Shown here: positions 43,135 through 54,699 of the stretch, piece after piece
How positions within the stretch are numbered: position 1 is the first letter of the stretch
How the letters are laid out: each line of letters starts with the position of its first letter
Assembly: GCA_036245525.1 (NCBI GenBank)
Contig: BTPG01000005.1
Location: 180,033,698 to 180,097,697, forward strand
DNA length: 64,000 nucleotides
Direction: 5' to 3'
Source of the DNA: Semisulcospira habei
Lineage: Eukaryota; Mollusca; Gastropoda; Semisulcospiridae
Made by a program: the position numbers and the translations under genes
The notes under the pieces: generated by a model
Seen by the model: only the letters and a program-made list of their open reading frames with translations
Told to the model about the DNA's origin: nothing
The model's database searches: none

Positions 43135-43482
43135 TGGCAAAGGGGATCGCTTGTATTTTGGCTGTATCATCTCATGTGTGTCGCCTTGTATATGTATGCT
43201 GTATGGCAAAGAGCATTGCTTGTATTTTAGCTGTACATTCTCATGTTTTTCGCTGTCTATCTAGGCATTGTTCATTCGCAAGTAATACCTTAATTTCAGA
43301 TTTTTCTAACTGGTCGACATTTATTGCTTTTGTATTTTCTGTTCCTTATTGTAAATGAAGGATATTCGTGTGAGAGAAAAGAGTGAGGGCTTCAGGTGTA
43401 CTGAAACTATGGGTAAAGTTTGTGTCGAATCATTTCTGTTGTTTTTCTGAGTTTCTTATAATAAATCATCGACTAACGTTAT

Positions 43483-43513
43483 TGGTGTGTGTGTGTATAC
43501 ATGTGTGTGTGGG

Positions 43514-43548
<35 letters not shown>

Positions 43549-43555
43549 GTGAGTG
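43483..43555 (+). repeat. (TG)n microsatellite
   Basis: TG units interrupted by tatac/atatat. Confidence 0.9.
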
Positions 43556-44284
43556 TGTTTGATGGAGCGAGGGGCCGTGAGGGGATGTTGCAGGGTGTGG
43601 AAGTATTGCTAATGGATGGAGTCAAACAAAGAGGTCATAATGACTTTCTTTTATTTACTACTATCTACCAAAAACAGCGCCTATTAAAAGAAAAGAAACA
43701 AACAAAAAAAAGATTCAGAATAATTACATTAAAAAAAATAATCAAGTCTGTAACACAACGAATGAAACTAATGAACTAAAGTAAGTAATAAACCGGACAA
43801 ATATAACGCACCACGGTAATCGACATACTCCAGTTACATACAGCACACATCACCATAACAACAGATCAAGACTCGGCTCACACGACCACAAGGAGACAAC
43901 TGAAATACAAACACATCTGCACAACCACTGAAACATAAACGACATTATAAACCGCAACGCACTCATCTATAATGGACGACACAAACAAACCACTTGAGTA
44001 TATCAACAAAAAGGATCCTACTACATCACGAACATCAGACCCAAACGTCAACGCATTCATTATCAACACAACAAAGCCACTGAAACACGGTATGACTATG
44101 CCGCTCTCGGACAACTCCCCAGAGTTGAGCACTACACCTGAAAGTTGATCAGTATAGAAACAACTGCATATATACTAACAGATCCTCCGCGACGCCATCA
44201 GTGGTGGCTTCATTAGTAACACAATATGGCAGAAGTGGCCGGGGCCGGGGAGGGGGGGGGGGTGAAGGGGAGAGAGAGAGAGAA

Positions 44285-44383
<99 letters not shown>

Positions 44384-45600
44384 CATACAAACAGATCATA
44401 AACGTAAACGCCGCCTTCGCGCCAGCGCCATGGAGACTTTTATGAACACACAATGGCGAGAGGGGGAGACAAAGACAAAAAACATACTCATAACGCACTG
44501 ACATGGCAAACACAATATCAAACGTCAACTATGCACGCATTCACAACATAATAAGGGATCTCTTTCAACCGCAGGTGGCCGATCTACTTCTATCCAGAAG
44601 TGTACCTACCAATAGCGTATCACTTCTCCAAAAATAATATGCATATCAATCTCAGTTTCCGCAGCTAAGAATTACATCGCATCGGAAACCACATAAGGAA
44701 AGTATAATCTTAAATGTGAAGCCAGAACTGAAATCAAGCCTCATCATAGGTATCATAAAATGCAACCAACAATGCATCGAAATCAAACTAAGGTATTGCG
44801 TGAACAAAGAAAACATAGTTTACACACTGATCATAGAAACACTACCACACTGGCTCTAAAATGAAGTAAGCTCAAGATCCAGATAAAGACTGACTAAACT
44901 GACAATGACAAAAAGCGGTATAAATCGCACACAGACACATCAGTAATAAATCAGAAAAGCAATATTACTTACAGAGGCTAATTCAGGCTCCAAGTCTTTC
45001 ACAGATTAGTCCATTGTTGAAACAGCCACAGTGACGAAGGTCTAACAAATGATGCAGGTTTACATCATTGTCGCAGCACAGAAAGACTATAATTGATCAC
45101 TAGGCTAGCAGAGCGGGGAAGAATGACAAGTTCAGTTCAAAATTACCACAGGCCTCAAAGTGGACAAAGAGGCTGAACACTTCAAACTATTGGTTACTAA
45201 TTAAAGGTGGGAAATTTGTCTAATTAAAACTAGCATGTGTTGCAGCGCCCTCTTAACTGGTCACTAAGAAAGGGCAAGGGGCAGAGAACTATGCAGTAAG
45301 AGTTATCCACCTTGCATAGGACTGCAGAATTACCTACCCTGACAGGTACTATGCAAGGCAGATGGTGACAGGGGAAACAATAGCTGGATTAAAACTCAAC
45401 TTCAGGGTAAACAATTGATGAGAAGGCTGAAGGGGCTAGGTGCAATGGAGTGGCAAAGAAGCGGCGACAAGTAAACAGATGGTAATAGCGGGAGGGGAGA
45501 GGGGGGGGGGGGAGATTCACTGGAAACAAAATCGCAAAAATACAGCACAAATACTGAATAAAATATTACAATTATATATTACGTAATAATGCCTAGCCAA
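43556..45600. other. Intergenic sequence without recognised gene
   Basis: Unusually A/C-rich on the + strand through 43780-45000 with no coherent protein. Holds the G-run and (TA)n at 44250-44380 and a G-run at 45505-45514. No exon or known repeat was recognised. Confidence 0.5.
44286..44379 (+). repeat. (TA)n microsatellite preceded by (GA) and G-run
   Basis: About 46 TA units after a 9-G run and a short (GA)n. A perfect palindrome that can extrude as a cruciform. Confidence 0.95.
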
Positions 45601-45614
45601 AGCTCGCTTGGCTA

Positions 45615-45618
<4 letters not shown>

Positions 45619-45698
<80 letters not shown>

Positions 45699-45745
45699 CG
45701 TGCGTGCGTGTGTGTGTGTGCGTGTGCGTGTGCGTGTGTGTGTGT

Positions 45746-45811
<66 letters not shown>
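45619..45811 (+). repeat. (TG)n microsatellite, about 190 bp
   Basis: TG repeats with a few TGCG interruptions near 45693-45735. Confidence 0.95.
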
Positions 45812-45815
<4 letters not shown>

Positions 45816-46089
45816 GCGTGGAATTCAAAGATTCAAAAATCTTATTTCCTTTATCCCGTGCTGTGGTATGGAGGAAAGATATCAATCAGAGGTTTGGTGC
45901 ATATTCGCTGAGACATGACACAAACATGCTTTGTCAGATGGTCGTTATTAGTCAGTTAAATCAAGTTTACAGATAACAAGTGAACATGACAAGACAGCTA
46001 ATACAAAAAGTGCATACGCAATTAAGTAATTTATACAACTAAACAAACGTTAAAAGATTCGAGACTTTTCTACACTTTGAAGACAATAA

Positions 46090-46240
46090 ATTACATAGAC
46101 CGAAAGGGTTGACTGCCAGTGCTTACCAAGTGAGTAGGAAAAAGCACTGTCAAGGGAGAGAAGTGTGCATGATAGACCAATGATTATAGATTTACTTTGA
46201 TCCAAGCACACACACACAAAAAAAAAGATAGGAAAGAGGG
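46090..46240 (+). repeat. Family K half-copy
   Basis: gaccgaaagggttgactgcc … tttgatccaagcacacacac, a direct repeat of 46607-46745. Confidence 0.8.
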
Positions 46241-46599
46241 GTGCACTAAGTAAGTGACTGAATGCAATGCATATGGAAGCCCTCCCCCCGAAGGGGGGCG
46301 TATCACATATCCCACTGTTCCAGCCACTCAGTGCATGAAAATTTAAATCTAGGTCCCCAAGTGGGGGTCCAGATATTGAGCCTGTGTGGACAGCTGTTAC
46401 GGTCTTGGCGACCTTTTCAGCACACCATCGGCTATACTGGAAAGAGAAGGAACTTCTGCCTACCTGCAAAAAAGACCACATTTTACTGTGGTTTCTGCAG
46501 GGGCATACATTCCATGCCTCCACCTAGAGCCAAATTTCCATGCACCCTAAGAGAGAACCTACCAAAAAGGGGGAAGGGGTTGCAGTCTAAATTGTAGTA

Positions 46600-46731
46600 A
46601 AAAACTAGACCGAAAGGGTTGACTGCCAGTGCTTGTAATTTAGGAAAAACTACCAAGTGAGTAGGAAAATGCACTGTCAAGGGAGAGAAGTGTGCATGAT
46701 AGACCAATGATCATAGATCTACTTTGGTCCA

Positions 46732-46825
<94 letters not shown>

Positions 46826-46985
46826 ATAGGAAAGAGGGGGTGCACCCCCTCTTTCCTATCTTTTGTGTGTGTGTGTGTGTGTGCTTGGACCAAAGTCGAT
46901 CTATGATCATTGGTCTATCATGCACACTTCTCTCCCTTGACAGTGCTTTATTCTACTCACTTGGTAGTTTTTCCTAATAAATTAC
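46600..46985. repeat. Long hairpin, family K, with (CA)n/(TG)n in the stem
   Basis: Left arm gtaatttaggaaaaactacc aagtgag … ggtccaagcacacac(CA)n, centre ggtgcacc, right arm (TG)n gcttggacc … ctcacttggtagttttt. Arms about 120 bp outside the repeat, with the CA side expanded to about 45 units. Confidence 0.85.
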
Positions 46986-47098
46986 ATACGTTAAACATGG
47001 ATTTAGTTCTACGATACTTCAGGTATAGTATTCAACTTTCTCCAAGTGTGGACAATTTCGGACATTCAAGGGTCAAATGATATTCATCAACAATCAGA

Positions 47099-47328
47099 TT
47101 AACCCATTATATTCTGAGGCTGATTTTTTTTAAATTGCTTATTGTCCTATGAAGGCTGCATTACAGATTACGAGTTGATCAATCGTGTTAGTTCAAGGGT
47201 GGTGCCAGAATAGCTTGGCGCCTCAGGCGCCAAGCTATTCTGGCACCACCCTTGAACTATCAGTCGTCTATGAACAATCATACTCAAATGTATGTCAAGC
47301 AATGGATTATCAGGATGAAAAGCGTTAA
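47099..47328. mobile_element. TTAA-tipped palindromic MITE, family C (intergenic copy)
   Basis: TTAACCCATTATATTCTGAGG … tcaggatgaaaagcgttaa. Perfect hairpin agttcaagggtggtgccaga atagcttggcgcc and inverse. Confidence 0.87.
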
Positions 47329-47404
47329 TTAATATTACAGTCTGTACTTACCCATTCATAGGCGGATCCAGAGGGTATCTTGACGGGAGGGGGAGGGAGG
47401 CATA

Positions 47405-47540
47405 ACAGCCCCATCACCCCCACCCCCCATCTCCTCTTCGCCCTCCCCCCCCCCCCCAACCTTACACCCCTCCCCCGCCCTCCCCCCCCCCATCCCACTC
47501 CGCCCCCCGTCCCCCCTCCCCCTCCCCTCCCCGACCCACG
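47405..47540. repeat. C-rich homopyrimidine tract
   Basis: About 135 bp almost only C and T on the + strand, with many runs of 4-14 C; the minus strand is G-rich and could form quadruplexes. Confidence 0.85.
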
Positions 47541-47879
47541 TTTTCCAAACTGTGGTATACAAAACAAATACAAACAAGAATGGTCTTGGTACGTGTGTTT
47601 GTGTCTGTTTACGAGAAATTGTGGTATGCCGGCGCACTGTATTGTGTTAACAACAAATAGCCGCGGCTGATGTAATTGCACGGTGAAGTATTGTCTGGTG
47701 CCTACTGGATGGGGTTTGTTGCCATCCGCGTGTTTACATACAGGCTCCCAACGCTGCACTGGAGAACAACAGCGGACTAAAACAACGAAATAATAATGAA
47801 TGTCTGTATAAGTCGTTATATTGATAAATGACGCAGAAAAAGGCCAATAACTAATAAAAGTATCAAATAAAAGAACAAA

Positions 47880-48225
47880 ATAATAAACGATGCCAACTTA
47901 CCCACCCTTGACGTTCAATCACCCCCTCTCGTGAGTTTGTACCATTCACACAGACGTACTGCGTGCGCCCATTTAGATATGATGTAATGAAGGCAAGGGT
48001 GCCATCACTCAGCTGATAGGCAGCAAGCGTTTTAATTAACAGATCATGCTTGACAAGAACAAAAGCTTTAGAAAGGTCCAACTAATACCGCTCCAGTCAT
48101 TTGCCCATTATTCATAGCAGTTAACCATCTGTCAACCAGGTGAACCACAGCTGTTTGACAAGAATGTCCCCTACGAAAACCAGACTGTAGTGGATGAACG
48201 AGTTTGTATTTATCTAAAATATGTT
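47880..48225 (-). pseudogene. LINE reverse transcriptase fragment (third copy)
   Basis: Minus strand reads a SGFRRGHSCQTAVVHLVDRW-type box, then LSKAFVLVKHDLLIKTL and LNGRTQYVCVNG: RT motifs A region of a CR1/L2/jockey-like LINE. Truncated on both sides; abuts the (AG)n at 48226. Confidence 0.8.

Positions 48226-48315
<90 letters not shown>
48226..48315 (+). repeat. (AG)n microsatellite followed by (ATG)n
   Basis: About 43 AG units then gatgatgatgatga. On the minus strand this is the (TCATCATC)(TC)n tail of LINE copy 2. Confidence 0.93.
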
Positions 48316-48317
<2 letters not shown>

Positions 48318-48429
48318 GATGATGAATCTTTTTTTATTCAGGATAAAGCCATTAGGCAACTCAATGCCTGTCTTACAAGCTGTCCTGTAAACAAAAGAGA
48401 ACACAACAGGAAAAGAAACATAGCATGCA

Positions 48430-48519
<90 letters not shown>

Positions 48520-50718
48520 TATAAGATGAGGAAGCAAAACTACGGGAAAAAAACACAATAGCGGAATCATCGAAAGGAGGGGAAAAAATGACAATGGAGA
48601 ATTTGTAACTGCCTCCAATGCAAAAAGCAAGAGAACGAAACGCGTGCACAGCATTAATATTATACTCATCTAAGACAGTGTCAGATAATCAGCAGCATCA
48701 ATAGCGTATAGAGACACCGACAAGACAATAGATGATCAGTCAGCAAATGTAAGGAGAAAGAGAAAAATATTTGACGTTTACGTGTTATCAGCAGTATTAT
48801 TCTTATATGGCAAACTGTGAAGTCACGCTGATTGGAAGTGAGTGTGCAATGCACGTTTAAAATGGGTTTTATCGGAACATGATTTAATGTTTAATTGCAA
48901 TGAGTTCCAGACAGGACTACCAGAAAATAGAAGGCTTGACTTGTAGAGATCTATCCGTGGGCGGGGTATGTGAAGCAAGTCATTCCTCGTATGTAGTTGA
49001 TGCCGAGGGCTGAAGTTAAATATCATGCGCAGATATTCCGGGGCTTGATAATGAAATATTTTGTGCATGAGGACGCATTTGTTAAATTTGAGTTGTTCCT
49101 TCAGTGTAAGCAGGCCAAGGGATTTTATTTTCTCGTCCGTGGAAGTAGGGTTAGGAATAATTAACTTAACTGAACGACGATACAACGAGTTTAGTTTTTA
49201 AAAATGAAGTTCACTGCATTCGTCCCACAAAGAGGACGCATAGTCACAGTGGCTTTTAATGTGTGCGTGAAAGAACAATGTACAGCACTTTGTACTAAGA
49301 ATATGTCTAAGTTTAGATAGCAGAAATACATTCCTGGACAAGGTTTTGCACAAACTGTCGATATGTGGCGACCAGTTCAGCTGGTCGTCAATTACAGCTC
49401 CCAGTAGGCGGTGCCTGGATACTTGTTGGATAGGTTTATTGCCAAGTGACAGTTTCAGAGGGGCACGATGTAGCTGACGCTTTTGGCGGGTTGTTATCAA
49501 CATGCTTTTGGTTTTAGAAGTACTGATTAGCATGCGATTTTGCGTACACCAATCTGACACTTCATCGAGACTTTGCTGGAGGATACAATTTAGCGTCGTT
49601 TCACGTTTGTCAGATGCATGCAGCGTTGAATCGTCAGCAAAGAGTTCGCATTTAACCTCAGGATTTGAGATGGAAAGAGGCAGCTCATTGGTGAATAAAT
49701 AAAATAAAAGAGGCCCTATACCTTCTTACGAATACCTTCCGTTTGAGTACACCTTCCGTCGGCGGTTACTGAGGTAGGAGGAGAAAAAATCTATAGAGTT
49801 CGAATCAAGCTTATATACTGAAAGTTTCTTTAAAAGAATGTTGTGATCGACTAAATAAAATGCTTTGGTTAGGTCCAGAAAAACTGCACCATTTAATTTG
49901 GAATTGTTTATTGATTAGAGCCAAGAGTCAACAATGTGAACGAGGACAGTATGACATGAGTATTTAGGTCTAAAACCGGACTGAAGAGATACGAGGAGGC
50001 AGTGATTCTCCAAGAATTGGAGTAGGTGCTTATGAACGTGTCTTTCTAGTGGCTTCGATAATAGTGATAACACTGAAATAGGACGGAAATCGTTTGGACT
50101 TTTGGGATCTGTACATTTGGGAATGGGGACAACTTTAGCATCTTTCCTGGCATCTGGAAAAATACCTTGCTTGATAGAAAGGTTGAATATAAATGTCAAG
50201 GTGTCAGCTGTGTATGGAAGAGACAATTTCAGTACCATGTTGTTTATTCCATCCAGGCCACACGATTTACTTGTTAGAGTAGAAATATATTTACCAACTT
50301 CAAACACTGTCATAAGAGGTATGGAGAATGACGCACCTGTTGCAGATTCACAGTGTGTACGCAGTTTATCAGAACAACTGTAACTATCAGTGCCACTGGA
50401 AAAAGACTGTACAAGGGACTCAGCAATATGTAAAAAGTGGGAATTGAAGTCGTCTGGAGTTATGCATGGAGAGGTAGCAGCATTGATGGAATTTCTCTTC
50501 TTTGTAAACAAATTGATTGCATTACAGACACTTCGGGTATCTTTACCCTCTGCGATAACTTTTTCCGCAAGCGTTTTCTGTGCTTTTCTAACTAAGGATT
50601 TTACCAGATTATGTTGTTTCTTAAAATCCGCAAACTTGTTCTGCCGTTTTAAGTCATCTCTTATTTTCATTGCGTGAATGATGTCCTTTGACAACCAAGG
50701 CGGAAGGGTAGGGTGTTT
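48315..50718 (-). mobile_element. CR1/L2/jockey-like LINE, copy 2 (5'-truncated, broken)
   Basis: Minus strand, from 50718 down: RT fingers and palm (50694-49915: VGKYISTLTSKSCGLDGINN, PNDFRPISVLSLLSKPLERH, LQSGFRPKYSCHTVLVHIVD), a broken stretch with FADDSTLHASD (about 49620-49700), then 49560-49198 (SDWCTQNRMLISTSKTKSML; KLRHILSTKCCTLFFHAHIK) and the C-terminal part 49185-48823. The 3' end has an (ATG)/(AG) tail. Closely related in order and motifs to copy 1, but with many frame breaks. Confidence 0.85.
48430..48519 (+). repeat. (AAT)n microsatellite
   Basis: About 30 AAT units inside the 3'UTR zone of LINE copy 2. Confidence 0.95.
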
Positions 50719-50721
50719 AAG

Positions 50722-53700
50722 AGAGAGAGAGAGAGAGATGATGATGATGATGAAACTTTATTTTTTTCAACGGTAAAAAGTTTTGACAGAAAACAAATCG
50801 TCATTTTACAAACTTGCCGTTGCTAACATCTACAGGATAAAAAAGAAGGGAAACTATAAAATATATATGTACATACAAAACCCAATAGCATCATTTTATA
50901 CAGAAAACATAATAATAGTCATCACACACACATGCACAGACGCACGCACGCGCGCCGCTCACACATACATCCACACGCACAAACAAACACGAGCACACAC
51001 ACACACGCGCACACACATCAGTATAAAAACCATCTGTATGAAATACGTGAGGTACAGGAAATATTACAGTACCTGAGAAACGTACTAAGTCTGACTCATC
51101 AGGTAATCAAAAAGTTTTGTTTTAAAACTTCCTGTTGAGGTAATAGTTTTCAAATGTGCAGGGATGGAATTCCAAGCAAACGGACCAGAGAATGACATAC
51201 TAGTTTTAAAAAGGTCAATTTTTGGCAGTGGTAGGGGTAAGGTATTGTTTCTTGAGGTCCGTTCACGTTCTTGGTGAGATATAAATTTAGTGGTTAGATA
51301 CTGGGGTGTCATATTATTCAGTATCTTATGCATATAGACGCATTTGTTTAATGTAAGTTGCTGACGTAGACTGAGAATGTTTAAATATCTAAATTTGTCT
51401 GTGGTAGGGATGGGGCGTCTATCTATCATTTTTACAGCTCTTTTGTATATGGAGTTTAATCTCTTCATGTGGACATCACTGCAGCCGTCCCACACTGTGG
51501 AGACATAATCAACATGGGACTTTATATGAGCATGAAAAAACAATTTACGGGTATTTGTATCCGTTACATGTCTAAGCTGGGACAATAAGAAAGTGTTTTT
51601 AGCAATGGTCTTACAAACAGCATTTATATGGGTCTCCCAGCACAGTTGATCATCAACATGTATTCCTAAGAATTTACGCTCAGTGACTTGTTCAACAGGT
51701 TCAGCGTTTAATTGTAATTGTAATGGCTGTAGTCGGCGTTGATGTTTTTGCCGCGTGGCGATTAAGATACTCTTTGTTTTTGCTGGGTGAAGAACCATAT
51801 GGTTCTGTCTACACCAGTCAGATACCTCATTGAGACTGCATTGTAAACTATGGCTAATGTCCGTCGTTTTTTGGCCAGAAACATGAAGACTCGTATCGTC
51901 AGCAAATAGATTACAATTAACGTCAGAATTAGTGATATGCAACGGTAGATCATTAATAAATAGTATGAATAGAAGAGGGCCCAAAATAGATCCCTGGGGG
52001 ACGCCGTATTTTACATTTCCTTGCTTAGAGTATCTTCCATGGGCGTACACCATTTGTTTTCTGTCTTCGAGATATGATCGGAAGAATTCTATAGCGGTTG
52101 CATCCAAGTGATAAACTGTTAGCTTATTTAGGAGAATGTCATGGTCCACAAGGTCAAACGCCTTTTTAATGTCTAAGAAAACTGCTCCTGACATCAGGCT
52201 TTTATTGATTGATTCCAGCCAGCTGTCTACAATATGTGTCAGTGCTGACTGACAAGAATGTTTCGGTCTAAAACCAGACTGGTGAATATTAAGTAATTTA
52301 CCTTTTTCCAGAAAATCAAGGAGATGTTTTTGAATGTGCTTTTCAAGGGGTTTTGACAAAGCTGACAGAAGGGAGATTGGACGATAGTTATTAATATCTT
52401 CAAGATCTTTTGATTTAGGGATTGGGATTACCTTTGCTTCTTTAAGAATGGTTGGAAATGTACTTTGCTTTATGCAGAGGTTGAAAATATATGTTAGTGA
52501 TTCTACTGTATACGGTAATGAGATTTTTAGGGTTTCATTATCAATACCATCAATGCCAGCAGACTTTTTGTTGGGCATGCTAGAAATATATCTGCCGACT
52601 TCCGCAACTGTAATATCAGGGATGGTGAAAGTATTTGATATAGTTGTTTTTTTAAAGTGTTCTCTGAGAGAACTCGGCACTTCATACGGTTTACTGTTAT
52701 TTGCAGCTGACAATGCCAATATTTCGGCTGTCGTTAAGAAATGGTTATTTAATATATCAGCTGACATATGAGATGGGATTTCGGGTGCTGATTTACCCTT
52801 TGTTATGACGTTCAGAGCTTTCCAAACAGATGCCGTGTCCTTTTTGTCTCGAATCATTTGTTGGAAAAAAGACTTCTTAGACGCTCTAACTAAATATTTG
52901 ACACGATTGCGTTGTGTTTTGTATTCTTCGTACTTTTGCTCTTTTTTCAGTTTGTCTCTAAATGACATGGCCTGCTTGATATCCGCTGTTAACCACGGTG
53001 GTATGGTGGAATGTTTAACTCGTTTTTCACGTATTGGCGCATGTTTATTGAGTACACTGAGAAACAGATCCATCCAGCACGACAAGGCACTGTCAGGAGA
53101 TTGGTGATCATAAACCTCAGTAAACGAAGCATTGTGCAGGTCCCACAGAAATTCGTCTTTATTAAAGTGTTTAAAGGAGCGATATTTTATAGTTTTATGT
53201 CTTTTAGTTTTTTGCTTGTCTAGTTTCATGGAGACGTTACAACATACTGGGTTATGATCGCTAACAGCTAAGGAGGGAACCTGCACATTTGATATTGTAT
53301 CGTCATTTGTCACGTAAATGTGATCAATTAAGGTTGAGGATGTAGATGTGGTTCTAGTGGGGTTTTTAACTAATTGTTTTAAACCGAATAAGGCTGTTGT
53401 TGATGCCCATGCAGCATGGTGCCCTTTGGGCTTAAGTAGGTCAATGTTAAAGTCGCCCAGAAGAACAATGTTATCTTTACTTTGATTAACTTTATCCATC
53501 ATTTCTACGAAGTCATCATACCAGTCCCAGTTGGCTGCTGGATTTCTATAGATAAAGCCAACCAGGACTGTGGGGGATTTAGATGTTTTCACCTCGACCC
53601 ATAAACTTTCAACTTCGGCTGACTCTAAGTCCTGTCATCGTTTAACGTTACTAATTATCGAATCATGTATATATACTGCTAGTCCAGTGTGCTGGGGACT

Positions 53701-53990
53701 TGAGGCATCTCTGCGGAGTACTGAGAAGTTTGGAACTGAGATGGAGTTATCCCTGACAGTGCTTTTGAGCCTCGACTCGGATACACCAAAAACATGAAAA
53801 TGTGTTGGCGTGTTTAAGAACACAGACAAATCTGGCACCTTATTAACTAAATGGTAAATGTTGAGGTGACCAATTCTCAACTCATCAGGTCGTTGTGGGG
53901 CAGTTTTTACACTATATTTTGGCATGTTGGTAACAGAACAAACGTAGCAATAATATTGCAAAAAAATAATAAAAAATAATGTCAATGTAT
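50722..53990 (-). mobile_element. CR1/L2/jockey-like LINE, copy 1 (nearly intact)
   Basis: Minus strand ORF from 53985 to 51085, one frame throughout with a single in-frame TGA (plus-strand positions 53635-53637). Endonuclease: LRIGHLNIYHLVNKV, VSESRL, IVLLGDFNIDLL, LIDHIYVTND, VSDHNPVC. RT: INNYRPISLLSALSKPLEKH, GFRPKHSCQSALTHI, AVFLDIKKAFDLVDH, GVPQGSILGPLLFILFIND, CNLFADDTSLHVSG. The 3' end carries aataaagtttcatcatcatc then (TC)n. The 5' end is uncertain; sequence to about 54190 may be its 5'UTR. Confidence 0.88.
51085..53592 (-). pseudogene. LINE copy 1 endonuclease C-part and reverse transcriptase ORF
   Basis: 835-codon open frame with all RT motifs including the catalytic FADD box, and the endonuclease GDFN and SDH boxes. 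Downstream of the in-frame TGA at 53635; the upstream 53985-53638 encodes the endonuclease N-terminus. The stop looks like a CGA-to-TGA change, so the copy is recent but probably inactive. Confidence 0.87.
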
Positions 53991-54206
53991 AATGAATAAG
54001 AAAGCGACAAGAAAACGTAGGAAAAACAACAGCAACAACAATAAAGCAAAATTAAAATGTTTTTGACTCTCGTGGTCAGAGTCCGCTGCGAGTTCGAATT
54101 GCTTGGTAATGTCAGATACAAAATAAAAGGCTCGACAGCTATGTATAAAGAATCAGAAAATAAACAAAAACACTTCCAAGCGCGCCTAGGCACGCTCGCC
54201 CGATGC

Positions 54207-54326
<120 letters not shown>

Positions 54327-54404
54327 CTATTAAACTTTCAGAGCTTAACGTCCTTTGTCCACCATGGAGGTTATTTCAAAGACGTTGCACCGAAATAGAG
54401 TTGA

Positions 54405-54449
54405 ACTAATCTGTTTGCCTGTAGCTGGATTCGAACCCTGTACCTTTTG

Positions 54450-54455
<6 letters not shown>
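54405..54455 (-). repeat. Possible tRNA-derived SINE remnant
   Basis: On the minus strand aggtacagggttcgaatcca gctacagg contains a perfect pol III B-box (GGTTCGAATCC). No A-box or clover-leaf is visible, so a SINE trace and not a tRNA gene. Confidence 0.45.
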
Positions 54456-54514
<59 letters not shown>

Positions 54515-54549
54515 ATGACAATGACAATGAATCTTTATTTTCCAAGGAT

Positions 54550-54552
<3 letters not shown>
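54515..54552 (-). repeat. LINE/SINE 3' tail (CTTTATCC…AAAGATTCAT type)
   Basis: gacaatgacaatgacaatgaatctttattttccaaggataaag resembles the 3' end of LINE copy 2 at 48315-48350; flanked by AG arrays. Confidence 0.6.
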
Positions 54553-54641
<89 letters not shown>

Positions 54642-54699
54642 AGAATGAATGGATGGATGGATCGATGGATGACAGTATGTGGCAAGGACAATTAACATC

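Noticed and set aside
44149..44528. Long ORFs across (TA)n, (AG)n and (TG)n arrays
   Set aside because: Dinucleotide repeats are open in several frames; the 'proteins' are YI, RE, SL or VC repeats without meaning.
46262..46597. 111-codon ORF (…KKTTFYCGFCRGIHSMPPP…) that resembles a transposase zinc-binding end
   Set aside because: Only one CxxC, no other transposase motif, and the complement is open too. Family could not be supported.
7733..47328. CRISPR-like array from regularly repeated palindromes
   Set aside because: Eukaryotic introns, repeats of varying families, spacing of hundreds to thousands of bases and no short spacers; they are MITE-like elements.
54405..54455. tRNA gene suggested by GGTTCGAATCC
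   Set aside because: No A-box, acceptor stem or anticodon arm; treated as a possible SINE remnant only.
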